Source of the DNA: an uncultured Elusimicrobiales bacterium
GTDB taxonomy: Bacteria; Elusimicrobiota; Elusimicrobia; Elusimicrobiales; Elusimicrobiaceae
DNA: 44,142 nucleotides
NCBI GenBank assembly: GCA_944325225.1
Contig: CALUZQ010000012.1
Coordinates: 1-44,142, forward strand
Reading direction: 5' to 3'
Translations under genes and position numbers: made by a program
Notes under the pieces: generated by a model
Seen by the model: the letters and a program-made list of their open reading frames with translations, nothing else
The model's database searches: none
What the model was told of the DNA's origin: nothing
Shown: positions 1 to 7,876 of the stretch, piece by piece
Layout of the letters: every line of letters starts with the position of its first letter
Numbering within the stretch: the stretch's first letter is position 1

Positions 1-18
1 ACGACGCTCTTCCGATCT
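1..18 (+). other. Illumina adapter remnant (artefact)
   Basis: The first 18 bases, ACGACGCTCTTCCGATCT, are identical to the 3' end of the Illumina TruSeq universal/read 1 adapter. They are untrimmed sequencing adapter joined to the contig end, so they are not genomic. Genome sequence starts at base 19, inside a pilin gene. Confidence 0.96.
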
Positions 19-47
19 GGGAATGTTTTTTGATAGATTTTGTTCAT
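19..47 (-). CDS. type IV pilin-like protein, 5' fragment cut by contig end
   Basis: Reading leftward from the ATG at 47, the first nine codons give MNKIYQKTF and the contig then ends. This matches the start of the two complete pilin genes in the window (MNKNYQKTF and MSKNYQKTF), and the upstream DNA is nearly identical too. It is therefore the leader-peptide end of a third pilin-like gene whose body lies outside the contig. There is no Shine-Dalgarno before the ATG. An in-frame TTG lies two codons upstream at 53, but the ATG sits in the same place in all copies. Confidence 0.8.
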
Positions 48-53
48 ACGCAA

Positions 54-97
54 AATTTATAAAAAAAAAAAAACAAGTCAAGCCCAGGGGCTGGGCT
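54..97 (-). promoter_or_regulatory. pilin promoter module, copy A (poly-T spacer)
   Basis: On the minus strand a TTGACT -35 box (76-81) is followed by a 16-nt spacer containing T13 (61-73), then TAAATT (54-59) as the -10 box, 6 nt before the pilin ATG at 47. A perfect palindrome, AGCCCAG-GGG-CTGGGCT (81-97), abuts the -35 box. The same arrangement occurs at 22585-22628 and, in part, at 8393-8420 and 1588-1630. The promoter role is inferred from box match and spacing. Confidence 0.55.
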
Positions 98-109
98 CCC
101 AACTTGTTA

Positions 110-139
110 CCCGTTCATGCGACTGGGTTAAGCCACACT
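110..139 (-). repeat. 30-bp dispersed repeat R, copy A
   Basis: On the plus strand this reads CCCGTT, a variable 3-4 nt, CGACT, GGGTTAA, GCCACACT. The same 30-bp pattern occurs at 1643-1672, 1732-1761, 1863-1892 and 22641-22670, always upstream of a surface-protein gene read on the minus strand. The rest of this intergenic stretch (140-356) shows only a CTTCCAG motif near 189 and a 10-bp direct repeat ACAGAACACT at 279-288 and 313-322. I see no gene in it. Confidence 0.65.
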
Positions 140-356
140 ATTCCCGCAAGGTTGTACTCTTTTTATACTTTTCTTCTTAGGAAAAACACATCTTCCAGGG
201 CCAAAACTTGATTGCCCAATACTAGATCCATTCATCTGATTGCTTAAAGCTACATAATTTCTGTTGGGTCGTATTCTTACAGAACACTCGCGGCCCGCCC
301 AGCCCAACTTATACAGAACACTTTAGGAAATTTCTCTATTAAATAATAAAAATTAA

Positions 357-1490
357 TCAGCATTGAGACCACTCACTTCCAGATACCTCATTACAAGGTC
401 TTCGATCTTCTTCTTCACAATACTGGTAATGCCAATAAACAGTGAGAGAATGATCACAAGAAGTTTCATATCCACAATCATAATCATACCCATCATAACA
501 GTTACTGCCCAGATTATCATTACAGTTGAAACTTGTTCCTTGTGTCTTATTGTAATCAAAACAGGATTCATTCTCCATAAGAGAATCATGCGTACGGTAA
601 ACGGACTCAAGACCATACTCAGTAGATACCTCCGTAAAACTACTCAAACGATAGCGACAGCAATAATTGGGAGTACAAGTATCCTGCCACTCATTCCAGC
701 GGCAGGTATCATAATTCCATGTGCGCGTTTTTTCTCCACGGTAGCCCGATGGACAGGACTGCGTCGTCGGTTCCCCAGCCGGCGGATAACAGATGCATTC
801 CCCCTCCCAATCATTCCAGCGGCAAGTACTATAGTTCCAGGTACGCGTCTGCGTGCCTGTATAGCCAGACGGACACGATTGACTCGTCAGTTCTCCACTC
901 AGTGGATAACATTTTTCTGATTTCAATAAATAAGAAGTATAGCTGTTCCCCGTGGCACTCCCGTCAGCAGTATAATCCCGCGAATAAACATTACTCCATT
1001 CCATTTCATCGTTGCTACCTGTGTTGTTCGTCTGCACCTTAGAAGGAATCGTCAACGAACCCGTCTTCGCACCTTTTACGCCCATACTGCTTACATATAA
1101 GGTGCTGTTTACCTGGCTATTTATACTGCTAGCACCCGATAAACTCATCGTGTTTGCCATAATCCGTTTCGCTTTTAAGGTCCCTCCATTATTCACATTT
1201 AGTGCACTGCTCAAGCGATACTCCCCTACTGTTCCCTCTAAACTCGTTCCGTTTTTTAAAGTTAAACTCTGCAAATAAGCATTTGCCCCTCTCAATTCTA
1301 TTCGCCCGGTACTCGTGCGCGTATTGCAAAAATTTACGACCGGTGATACGGCCGCTGTTTCCGGGTCGGCCGTTTCCAACTGGGAGAAAGTTCCTACCGG
1401 AGAAGACAAGGTAGTTACAAATTGCAAATCTTCTGCCATTAAACCCAGTGGAAAACAGAAAAACAACATATAAAATAACAGTCGCTTCAT
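357..1490 (-). CDS. secreted Cys-rich surface protein with tandem TSP1-like repeats
   Basis: The product has 377 residues. A signal peptide (1-19, cut before EDL) is followed by a Ser/Thr/Asn-rich region (about 55-190) of the low-complexity, beta-rich kind. Two tandem 40-residue repeats follow (194-233 and 234-273). Each runs C-Y-P, G-E, QSCPSGY, TRTWNY, TCRWN, W and C, loosely like a thrombospondin type 1 module. The tail (274-377) is rich in Cys, Tyr and acidic residues. AAGGAG lies 8 nt before the ATG, so the start is firm. It sits behind a variant of the pilin promoter module (1588-1630). I know no assigned function. Export and extensive disulfide bonding are inferred, and a role in adhesion is only possible. 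Confidence 0.8.
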   Translation of the reverse strand: MKRLLFYMLFFCFPLGLMAEDLQFVTTLSSPVGTFSQLETADPETAAVSPVVNFCNTRTSTGRIELRGANAYLQSLTLKNGTSLEGTVGEYRLSSALNVNNGGTLKAKRIMANTMSLSGASSINSQVNSTLYVSSMGVKGAKTGSLTIPSKVQTNNTGSNDEMEWSNVYSRDYTADGSATGNSYTSYLLKSEKCYPLSGELTSQSCPSGYTGTQTRTWNYSTCRWNDWEGECICYPPAGEPTTQSCPSGYRGEKTRTWNYDTCRWNEWQDTCTPNYCCRYRLSSFTEVSTEYGLESVYRTHDSLMENESCFDYNKTQGTSFNCNDNLGSNCYDGYDYDCGYETSCDHSLTVYWHYQYCEEEDRRPCNEVSGSEWSQC

Positions 1491-1562
1491 GACGCACTCC
1501 TTAAAACAAAAATGAATAGGGCTAACTTCTGATTAGAAGTGTTTTTATAACGGCTACACGAC

Positions 1563-1587
1563 GGGGATCAGCCCTGGCTCAATCCCC
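1563..1587 (-). repeat. imperfect inverted repeat in the 5' leader of the surface-protein gene
   Basis: GGGGAT and AGCC pair with GGCT and ATCCCC around a 2-nt turn, giving a near-perfect stem. It lies immediately downstream of the proposed -10 box (1588-1593) and at the expected transcription start, so it could be an operator or a 5' mRNA hairpin. A smaller hairpin, ACTTCT-GATT-AGAAGT, lies at about 1529-1544 in the same leader. Confidence 0.5.
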
Positions 1588-1630
1588 ACTGTATCAAAAA
1601 AAAAAACGAGTCAAGCCCAGGGGCTGGGCT
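1588..1630 (-). promoter_or_regulatory. surface-protein promoter module, copy B (T11 spacer)
   Basis: On the minus strand TTGACT (1609-1614) is followed by a 15-nt spacer holding T11 (1596-1606), then TACAGT (1588-1593). The AGCCCAG-GGG-CTGGGCT palindrome (1614-1630) abuts the -35 box. Compared with the pilin copies, the T tract and the spacer are shorter by one base or more and the -10 region has a different sequence. The start codon here is about 100 nt downstream and has a proper Shine-Dalgarno, so this copy would give a leadered mRNA. Confidence 0.5.
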
Positions 1631-1642
1631 CCCAACTTGTTA

Positions 1643-1892
1643 CCCGTTAACACGACTGGGTTAAGCCACACTGCGGGTGCAAGGTTGCACTCTTGCAAAA
1701 CAACCAACGAGCCGCACCTGCCCACGCTAGGCCCGTTAATACGACTCGTTTAGGCCACACTGTTTTCATACTGGCGCGCTCTATCAAAACTTCTTTATAA
1801 AAACACTTTGTTTATGTCCTTTTTTGGCCACAAAACCCCTTCCAGGGGGCGGATATCCGTTGCCCGTTAATACGATTTCTTTAAGCCACACA
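1643..1892 (-). repeat. three copies of 30-bp repeat R
   Basis: Copies lie at 1643-1672, 1732-1761 and 1863-1892. All share CCCGTTAA, a CGACT- or CGATT-like core, TTARG and GCCACAC in the same orientation. The flank after the second copy also resembles the flank after the copy at 22641-22670 (a GCGCTNTATCA-like string). No open reading frame with coding character covers the region 1491-2725, so it is an intergenic repeat cluster of about 1.2 kb. Confidence 0.65.
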
Positions 1893-1922
1893 GTTGCCAC
1901 ACAACCGCGCTTACCCGGTTAT

Positions 1923-2484
1923 GTACTTTTTTGGCCACAAAAAAGTACCAAAAAATGGGGGCCCAGCAACCCATAAAATACACCTTTCGGACGGGTATTT
2001 TATAACTCGCGCCCCAGGCGCTCAAACCATAAAATACCTGTTCGTCCGAAAGCGTATTTTATAGACGAAGGGCCCATGAACAACCATAAAAGGAAAAGCC
2101 GTTTTCCGCTTTGTTGTTGTAGTTGTAAAGCCAGGATACATAGGAAAGTTGTTTCCGCTTGGCTGTTGTTGTAGCCGTGGCTGTAAAGCGGTAAACCATA
2201 GGATAGCCGGGTCCACTTGGTTGTGTTTGATTTGTCTGTTGTTGTAGCTGTAAGCAGTGATGAAACCAGGGGGGTCGTTTCCATTTTGCTGTGGCTGTGG
2301 CCGTGGCCGTAGCTGTTGAAACCGCCCCTTTGGTCCTGCTTATAAAAAGCGGTTTTGGCGGAACAGAAATTTTATTGTTTGAGCGCGGGAACCGCGCGAG
2401 TTATAAAATTTCCCGCCACAACCTGCTTTTTATAGGACGCTGAGGGCGGACGCTTTTTGGTACTTTTCCCGTCGGAAAAAGTAC
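1923..2484. repeat. nested palindromic element of about 560 bp
   Basis: The ends are inverted. GTACCAAAAA (1945-1954) is mirrored by TTTTTGGTAC (2454-2463), and each end carries a GTACTTTT/AAAAGTAC hairpin (1923-1948 with perfect 11-bp arms, and 2460-2484). Inside, ATTTTATAACTCGCG plus GCGCTCAAAC (1997-2011, 2018-2027) is mirrored by GTTTGAGCGC plus CGCGAGTTATAAAAT (2377-2386, 2395-2409). Two TAAAATAC/GTATTTTA hairpins lie at 1974-2002 and 2030-2061. No transposase is encoded. It resembles a non-autonomous, MITE-like or REP-like composite. The remaining stretch 2485-2714 holds nothing I can name beyond CTTCCAG motifs. Confidence 0.6.
2110..2330 (+). repeat. degenerate GTTGTTGTAGC-type tandem repeat
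   Basis: This core of the palindromic element is rich in runs such as TGTTGTTGTAGTTGTAA, CTGTTGTTGTAGCCGTGG, CTGTTGTTGTAGCTGTAA and CTGTGGCTGTGGCCGTGG. They are irregular copies of a G-T-N-G triplet/hexamer pattern. Open frames across it on the minus strand only reflect the triplet periodicity and have no start signals or recognisable protein. Confidence 0.5.
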
Positions 2485-2714
2485 ACCCCTAGCCAGGGGC
2501 CTTCCAGGCCGGGGAGCTCTGCCTCAAACAGGGTTTTGCAAATTACGGTGCTTACGCATTAAGGGAAACGACTTGTTAAGGATATTCCTGCCAGAGGCAA
2601 GCGGCGCTCTTTTTCGCCCTTGTTCTGGCGTCAGAAAAAGGGATGTTCAAGACCTTCCAGCCCGCGAGGCATGCTTTTAGGGGTTGTACACTTTTCCTGT
2701 TTTTACGAAAAACT

Positions 2715-2720
2715 TATAAT
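2715..2720 (+). promoter_or_regulatory. -10 box of xerD, 5 nt before ATG
   Basis: A perfect TATAAT ends 5 nt before the xerD ATG, which would place the transcription start at or next to the start codon. I find no convincing -35 box at 16-18 bp. AAGG between the box and the ATG is too close to act as a normal Shine-Dalgarno. Confidence 0.5.
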
Positions 2721-2725
2721 AAGGT

Positions 2726-3616
2726 ATGGAAAACTTTTTACTGGAAGATTTTAAAAACCACTTAACCTTTGAGCGCCAACTCTCTCCCAACACCGTGGCG
2801 TCCTATGGATCCGACCTGGAAAGCTTTCTGGAGTATTGTGCCGCTAACGAAAAAGATCCCCTTTATATAGAGCCCGACTTTTTGGACCAATACAACTACC
2901 AGCTGCGGGAAGTGGAAAAATTGGCACCGACCAGCGTTTTCCGTAAAACGGAAGCCATCAAATGCTTTTATAAATTTTTGCTGATTGAAGAAAAAATTAC
3001 CGAAGATCCCACCCGTTTTTTAAAATCACCCAAACTGGCGCAAAAAGTGCCTACCCAGCTTTCCCGCGAAGAAATGGAACGGCTCCTTTCCTACCCGGCC
3101 GAAACACTGGCGGAAATCCGCACGGTAACGATTATTGAACTGCTCTACGCCACCGGACTGCGCGTGAGCGAACTGATTAATTTGCGCTTGGAGAATGTCA
3201 ACACGCAGGAAGGTTGGGTATTGGCTTTCGGCAAAGGGGGCAAACAGCGCTTTGTACCCATACACCCCCAGGCCTGCGAACGCTTAAAGCAATACCTGTC
3301 CGTGCGAGAAGCGCACTTTGCCGCTAAAAATGTGGGTTCGGAAGTATTTTTAAATAAAAACGGCAAAAAAATCAGCCGTGTGAGCGTCTGGAAAGACCTG
3401 GCGGATTTGGGACGAAAAGCCAATATCTCTCAGCCGCTTCATCCGCACTTGTTCCGCCACACTTTTGCCAGCCATCTCTTGCAGGGCGGCGCGGACCTAA
3501 GAAGTTTGCAGGAAATGCTCGGCCACGCCAATTTAACAACTACCCAAATCTATACGCATTTAGATGTAAGCGATTTAAAAAACAAACACAAAAAATTCCA
3601 CCCGCGCGGATCATAA
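2726..3616 (+). CDS. xerD: tyrosine recombinase XerD
   Basis: The 296-residue length is normal for XerC/XerD, the site-specific recombinases that resolve chromosome dimers at dif. An N-terminal SAM-like DNA-binding domain (about 1-100) is followed by the catalytic domain. Visible active-site residues are Arg146 in YATGLRVSEL, the Lys-containing GKGGKQR loop (169-175), His241 and Arg244 in HLFRHTFASH, His267 in LGHANL and the nucleophile Tyr276 in TQIYTHL. The closing HPRGS and the SPK-Q-P linker resemble E. coli XerD more than XerC. It stands alone after the repeat zone and before leuS. A phage or element integrase is unlikely, given the length and the HPR end. Its DNA target is not visible here. 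Confidence 0.9.
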   Translation: MENFLLEDFKNHLTFERQLSPNTVASYGSDLESFLEYCAANEKDPLYIEPDFLDQYNYQLREVEKLAPTSVFRKTEAIKCFYKFLLIEEKITEDPTRFLKSPKLAQKVPTQLSREEMERLLSYPAETLAEIRTVTIIELLYATGLRVSELINLRLENVNTQEGWVLAFGKGGKQRFVPIHPQACERLKQYLSVREAHFAAKNVGSEVFLNKNGKKISRVSVWKDLADLGRKANISQPLHPHLFRHTFASHLLQGGADLRSLQEMLGHANLTTTQIYTHLDVSDLKNKHKKFHPRGS

Positions 3617-3692
3617 CGGCTATTTCCGCAGGCCGTTTCCTCAATACACCGGGGCTGATTTTCCAGCTAAAAATTGTTAAAATAGAGGTATT

Positions 3693-6206
3693 ATGAGTAT
3701 TGATAATTTTCCGCAAATAGACAAGAAACAACAAGAACGCTGGGAAAAAGCCAACCTTTTCGCCAGCCCCAAAATGCCTAACAACAAAAAGTTTTACTGC
3801 CTGGATATGTTCCCGTATCCGTCGGGGGCGGGGTTGCATGTAGGCCACCCGGAAGGATACACCGCTTCGGACATTTTGGTTCGCTATAAACTCATGAACG
3901 GCTACGATGTGCTTCACCCCATGGGGTGGGACGCGTTCGGCCTACCTGCGGAAAATTATGCCATCGCCACGGGGGTTCACCCGCGGATTACTACTCATAA
4001 AAATATCGCCAATTTCAAACGCCAAATCAAATCCATCGGGCTCGCTTACGACTGGAACCGGGAAATTGATACCACCGATCCCAATTATTACAAATGGACC
4101 CAATGGATTTTTCTGCAGCTCTTTAAAAAAGGATTGGCCTACGAATCCACCGTACCGATTAACTGGTGTCCCTCCTGCAAAACGGGGCTGGCCAACGAAG
4201 AAGTTTTCAACGGCAAGTGCGAACGCTGCGGCCACGAAATTGAACGCAAGGCGCTTCGCCAATGGATTTTACGCATTACCGATTATGCCGAAGAACTGCT
4301 TAAAGGGCTGGAAAAGCTGGACTGGCCGGAAAGCACCCTGGCCATGCAGCGCAACTGGATTGGCAAATCCAACGGGGCGGAAGTTAAATTTAAGCTGGAC
4401 GGACACGACGATATTTTGACCGTTTTTACCACCCGCCCGGACACCCTTTTCGGCGCGACTTATATGGTCGTTTCCCCGGAACACCCGATTTTAAAGAAAA
4501 TCGTAACCCCCGCACAACAACAAGCCGTAGCCGCCTATCAAGCCCAGGCCGCTAAAAAGAGCGATTTGGAACGCGGCGACTTAAATAAAGATAAAACCGG
4601 CGTATTTACCGGCGCTTATGCGATAAATCCGGTCAACGGTAAAAAAATACCGGTCTGGACATCCGACTATGTACTGATGGGTTATGGTACGGGGGCGATT
4701 ATGGCCGTGCCTGCACACGACGAACGCGACTATGCCTTCGCCAAAAAATTCGGGCTGAATATTATTGAAGTTATTAAAAGCGAACAAGGCGTGGAAAAAG
4801 AAGCTTTTACCGGCGACGGGGAACTGGTCAATTCCGGCTTTTTAAACGGGCTTCGCGTCAAAGAATCCAAAGCCGCTATGATTAAATGGCTGGAAGAACG
4901 CGGGCTGGGCAACGCCAAAACCACTTATAAACTGCGCGACTGGGTGTTCGCCCGCCAACGCTATTGGGGCGAGCCGATTCCCATTGTGCACTGCCCCAAA
5001 TGCGGTGTGGTACCGCTGCCGGAAGAGCAGCTGCCGCTGACATTACCCGAAGTAGAAAAATTTGAACCGTCCGGCACCGGCGAATCGCCGCTGTCCACCG
5101 TAGAAAGCTGGGTCAATACCACCTGCCCGCACTGCGGCGGCCCGGCTAAACGCGAAACGAACACCATGCCCCAATGGGCGGGTTCGTGCTGGTATTACCT
5201 GCGGTATATGGACCCGCACAACGATAAAGCCCTGGTGGACCCAGCCATTGAAAAGGCCTACGGCCCGGTGGACTGCTATATCGGCGGTGCGGAACACGCT
5301 GTATTGCACTTGCTGTATGCACGCTTCTGGCACCATGTGCTGTTTGATTTGGGCGTAGTCAGCCACCCGGAACCGTTCCAAAAACTGCGCCACCAAGGTA
5401 TGATTTTGGCTTTCTCCTACCGCGATAAAATGGGCGCTTACCACGGTTACGAAGATATTGATTTCAAAGACGGAAAGGCCTTCTTAAAAGCCACGGGCGA
5501 AGAACTCTCCCCCATGGTGGAAAAGATGTCTAAATCCAAAAAGAATGTCATTAATCCGGACGATATCCTCTCCCAATACGGTGCCGATGCGTTCCGCATG
5601 TACGAAATGTTCATGGGCCCGTTTGAAGCCAGCAAACCCTGGGATATGAAAGGCATTGAAGGCATTTCCCGCTTTTTAAAACGCGTGGCCGCGTGGAGCG
5701 AAAGCGTGAAACTTACCCCCGAAGCCGACCCGAAAAAAAGCGAAATTTTAAAAAACAAAACCATCGCCAAAGTAAGCGACGATATTGAAAATTTCCGCTT
5801 CAATACGGCCATTTCCGCCTTAATGGTGCTGTTCAACGATTTAAGCAAATTGCCGCAAGTCAGCCAGGATACCTTCCAAACTTTCTTAAAGCTGCTGCAC
5901 CCGTTCGCCCCGCATTTGACCGAAGAAATCTGGCAGCAAAAAGGGTATGAAGGATTTGTGGTAAAATCCTCCTGGCCGCAAGCCAACCCGGCGCTGATGC
6001 AGGACGATTCGGTAGAAATTGGCGTACAGGTAAACGGCAAAGTGCGCGACCGGGTAGCCGTGCCGGTTAATGCCGCGCGGGAAGAAATTGAAAAAGCCGC
6101 TCTGGCCAGCGCCAAAGTACAGCGCAGCTTGGAAGGGCTGGAAATTAAAAAGATTATCGTCGTACCCGGCCGCATGGTCAGCATTGTGGCCGCACCCCAA
6201 AAATAA
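3693..6206 (+). CDS. leuS: leucyl-tRNA synthetase
   Basis: This class Ia synthetase of 837 residues charges tRNA-Leu. The HIGH-type motif is GLHVGHP (47-53) and the KMSKS loop is at 611-615. Between them lie a CxxC...CxxC zinc-ribbon-like segment (WCPSCK and CERCGHE, about 156-180), the CP1 editing domain, and a second Cys pair set (HCPKCG and CPHCGG). The tail is the anticodon-binding and C-terminal domain. AGAGG lies 4 nt before the ATG. A TGTTAAAAT extended -10 sequence (3675-3683) directly precedes it. It starts the leuS-lptE-holA block, the same order as in E. coli. Confidence 0.96.
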   Translation: MSIDNFPQIDKKQQERWEKANLFASPKMPNNKKFYCLDMFPYPSGAGLHVGHPEGYTASDILVRYKLMNGYDVLHPMGWDAFGLPAENYAIATGVHPRITTHKNIANFKRQIKSIGLAYDWNREIDTTDPNYYKWTQWIFLQLFKKGLAYESTVPINWCPSCKTGLANEEVFNGKCERCGHEIERKALRQWILRITDYAEELLKGLEKLDWPESTLAMQRNWIGKSNGAEVKFKLDGHDDILTVFTTRPDTLFGATYMVVSPEHPILKKIVTPAQQQAVAAYQAQAAKKSDLERGDLNKDKTGVFTGAYAINPVNGKKIPVWTSDYVLMGYGTGAIMAVPAHDERDYAFAKKFGLNIIEVIKSEQGVEKEAFTGDGELVNSGFLNGLRVKESKAAMIKWLEERGLGNAKTTYKLRDWVFARQRYWGEPIPIVHCPKCGVVPLPEEQLPLTLPEVEKFEPSGTGESPLSTVESWVNTTCPHCGGPAKRETNTMPQWAGSCWYYLRYMDPHNDKALVDPAIEKAYGPVDCYIGGAEHAVLHLLYARFWHHVLFDLGVVSHPEPFQKLRHQGMILAFSYRDKMGAYHGYEDIDFKDGKAFLKATGEELSPMVEKMSKSKKNVINPDDILSQYGADAFRMYEMFMGPFEASKPWDMKGIEGISRFLKRVAAWSESVKLTPEADPKKSEILKNKTIAKVSDDIENFRFNTAISALMVLFNDLSKLPQVSQDTFQTFLKLLHPFAPHLTEEIWQQKGYEGFVVKSSWPQANPALMQDDSVEIGVQVNGKVRDRVAVPVNAAREEIEKAALASAKVQRSLEGLEIKKIIVVPGRMVSIVAAPQK

Positions 6207-6245
6207 CCGCCGGCCGTAAGGCGGCTTGGCAGCAACGGAGTGAGT

Positions 6246-6827
6246 ATGAAAAAACTATTGTTTGTTATCGGTGCCGCAGCCGCGCTGGCCGCGTGTGCCA
6301 GCGAAGGGGCTGTTTATAAACCCCAAGCCCAGATTATGCCGCAGCATATCAAAAAAATAGCGGTGCGGCAAATCCTCAACAAAACCGAAGTGTTCGCCCT
6401 GGAGGATAAATTTTACAACCAACTCTACGACGAATTCCTGCGCGACGGCACTTACCAAATCGTTTCGGAAAACAACGGCGCCGAAGGCGTAGTGGTTACT
6501 ACTATTTCCCGCTACCTCAATGTACCGATTCAATACGACAGCCAGCTTATTCCCACCGTATATCGTATGGACATTTGGCTGGATGTGGTATTGATGGACA
6601 AAACCACCAACGCCCCCGTCTGGCGCGAACCGGCTTTTTTGGGCACGCAAATTTATGCGGCTTCCACGCTGCCCGGCGGTATGACCGAAGTACAGGCGCG
6701 GGAAGTAGTGTTTGAAAAACTTTCCAAAGACATTGTAAAACGCACGGTGGACGGGTTTGGCTCGGTTATGAGCGAAAACAAAAAGAAAGTGATGAACAAC
6801 CCCGAATATACCACGATTACGCAATAA
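6246..6827 (+). CDS. lptE: LptE-like LPS-assembly lipoprotein
   Basis: The 193-residue lipoprotein has a signal peptide ending in the lipobox LAAC, with the lipidated Cys at residue 17 of the ATG start. The body is alpha/beta and reads like the LptE/RlpB family, which plugs the LptD barrel and delivers LPS to the outer leaflet. Sequence alone is weak, but the position between leuS and holA is exactly that of lptE in E. coli, which makes the call much stronger. A GTG lies 6 nt upstream at 6240, but GGAG at 6237-6240 overlaps it and is well placed for the ATG at 6246. The stop is 1 nt before holA. Confidence 0.75.
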   Translation: MKKLLFVIGAAAALAACASEGAVYKPQAQIMPQHIKKIAVRQILNKTEVFALEDKFYNQLYDEFLRDGTYQIVSENNGAEGVVVTTISRYLNVPIQYDSQLIPTVYRMDIWLDVVLMDKTTNAPVWREPAFLGTQIYAASTLPGGMTEVQAREVVFEKLSKDIVKRTVDGFGSVMSENKKKVMNNPEYTTITQ

Positions 6828-6828
6828 A

Positions 6829-7839
6829 ATGGCTAAAATCACCGCGGATAAATTAAACGCCGAACTGGCTAAAAATATTATTTCCCCCGTCTATTTGCTG
6901 ACGGGGGAAGATGTCTATCGTAAAAATTTAATCATTCAAAAAATCCGCGAAGTGCTCCGTCCGGACGATTTTAATTCCTACCAAAACGAAGCCGACAAAG
7001 CCGACTTGGGCGAGGTGTTAGCCCTGGCCAATACGGCGCCGGTATTTTCGGAAAACCGCTTAATCGTGCTGACCGGCATAGAAAAACTGCGCAAAGAACC
7101 CAAAGAAGCATTAATCCGCTATTTGGATAATCCGCTCCCCACCACCACGCTAATACTGACCCATAACGATTCCAAAAAGATGAAAACGGAAAAAGTACTG
7201 GCGGAAGTTTGTTCGGACGCGGGGCGCGTGGCCAATTTTGACGAACTGAAAAAGGACGAATTAAACGCCTGGGTGCGCCAAAAAATGCAGGAAAAAGGGC
7301 TCAACCCCAATTTTGACGCCGTAGATCTGTTATGCGAAAGCATCGGCGGGGAATTAAACGCGCTGGAAAACGAAATTGAAAAACTGTCGCTCTATACGGC
7401 AGACCGGGAAAATAAAGCAATTGCCAAAGAGGAAGTACTGGCCTGCATTGGATTTAGCAAAGAAGAAAACCCCTTTGAACTTTCCAACGCCATTACCAGC
7501 TGCCAGAAAAATAAAGCAATCCAATTGGTGGATAAACTGTTAGACGACGGCGAAGAACCTATAGCCATTTTAAGCAAGATGACCTATCCTATTTTAAAAA
7601 TGGCACGCATTAAACGGCTAAGCGAGGCAGGGTTGGCTCCGGCGGAAATACTGCGGGCGGCGGGGTTGATGCCCTGGGAAAACCGGTTGATTAACCAGCA
7701 GCGGTCTTTTCCGTCCCAAAAGCACTTTTTATTGGCATTGAACCGGCTGATTGAAGCCGATGCGGCTTTTAAATCTTCTACAGCGTCCGACCCGAAAATT
7801 CTGCTAAAGGGCATTCTGCTCACGCTGTTTAATAAATAA
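6829..7839 (+). CDS. holA: DNA polymerase III delta subunit
   Basis: The 336-residue product matches HolA, the clamp-loader subunit that opens the beta clamp. The N-terminal AAA+-like part contains LLTGEDVYRKN (23-33) in place of a working Walker A, then the VLTGIEKL segment and the DELKKDEL linker. The C-terminal helical domain holds SLYTADR and EENPFELSNAI. It starts 1 nt after lptE, so the two are co-translated. No own Shine-Dalgarno is evident beyond the end of lptE. Confidence 0.9.
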   Translation: MAKITADKLNAELAKNIISPVYLLTGEDVYRKNLIIQKIREVLRPDDFNSYQNEADKADLGEVLALANTAPVFSENRLIVLTGIEKLRKEPKEALIRYLDNPLPTTTLILTHNDSKKMKTEKVLAEVCSDAGRVANFDELKKDELNAWVRQKMQEKGLNPNFDAVDLLCESIGGELNALENEIEKLSLYTADRENKAIAKEEVLACIGFSKEENPFELSNAITSCQKNKAIQLVDKLLDDGEEPIAILSKMTYPILKMARIKRLSEAGLAPAEILRAAGLMPWENRLINQQRSFPSQKHFLLALNRLIEADAAFKSSTASDPKILLKGILLTLFNK

Positions 7840-7876
7840 GCTACCGCAATTTCCCGCCATTATCTAGATATTTCTT

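Noticed and set aside
81-97. Palindrome plus T run read as a Rho-independent terminator
   Set aside because: The T run begins 7 nt after the stem and forms the spacer of a promoter-like pair of boxes. Copy C keeps the boxes but has no stem.
1643-1892. Possible CRISPR array
   Set aside because: Spacing is irregular, copies are imperfect and dispersed, and there are no cas genes.
2000-2284. Minus-strand open frames rich in Thr, Gln and Ser
   Set aside because: They arise from the GTNG repeat, lack start signals and match no protein type.
2726-3616. Integrase of a mobile element beside the repeat zone
   Set aside because: Length, linker and C terminus fit chromosomal XerD, and no phage or element genes adjoin.
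5447-6235. Minus-strand open frame of 262 codons
   Set aside because: It lies antisense within leuS and has Ser-rich shadow composition.
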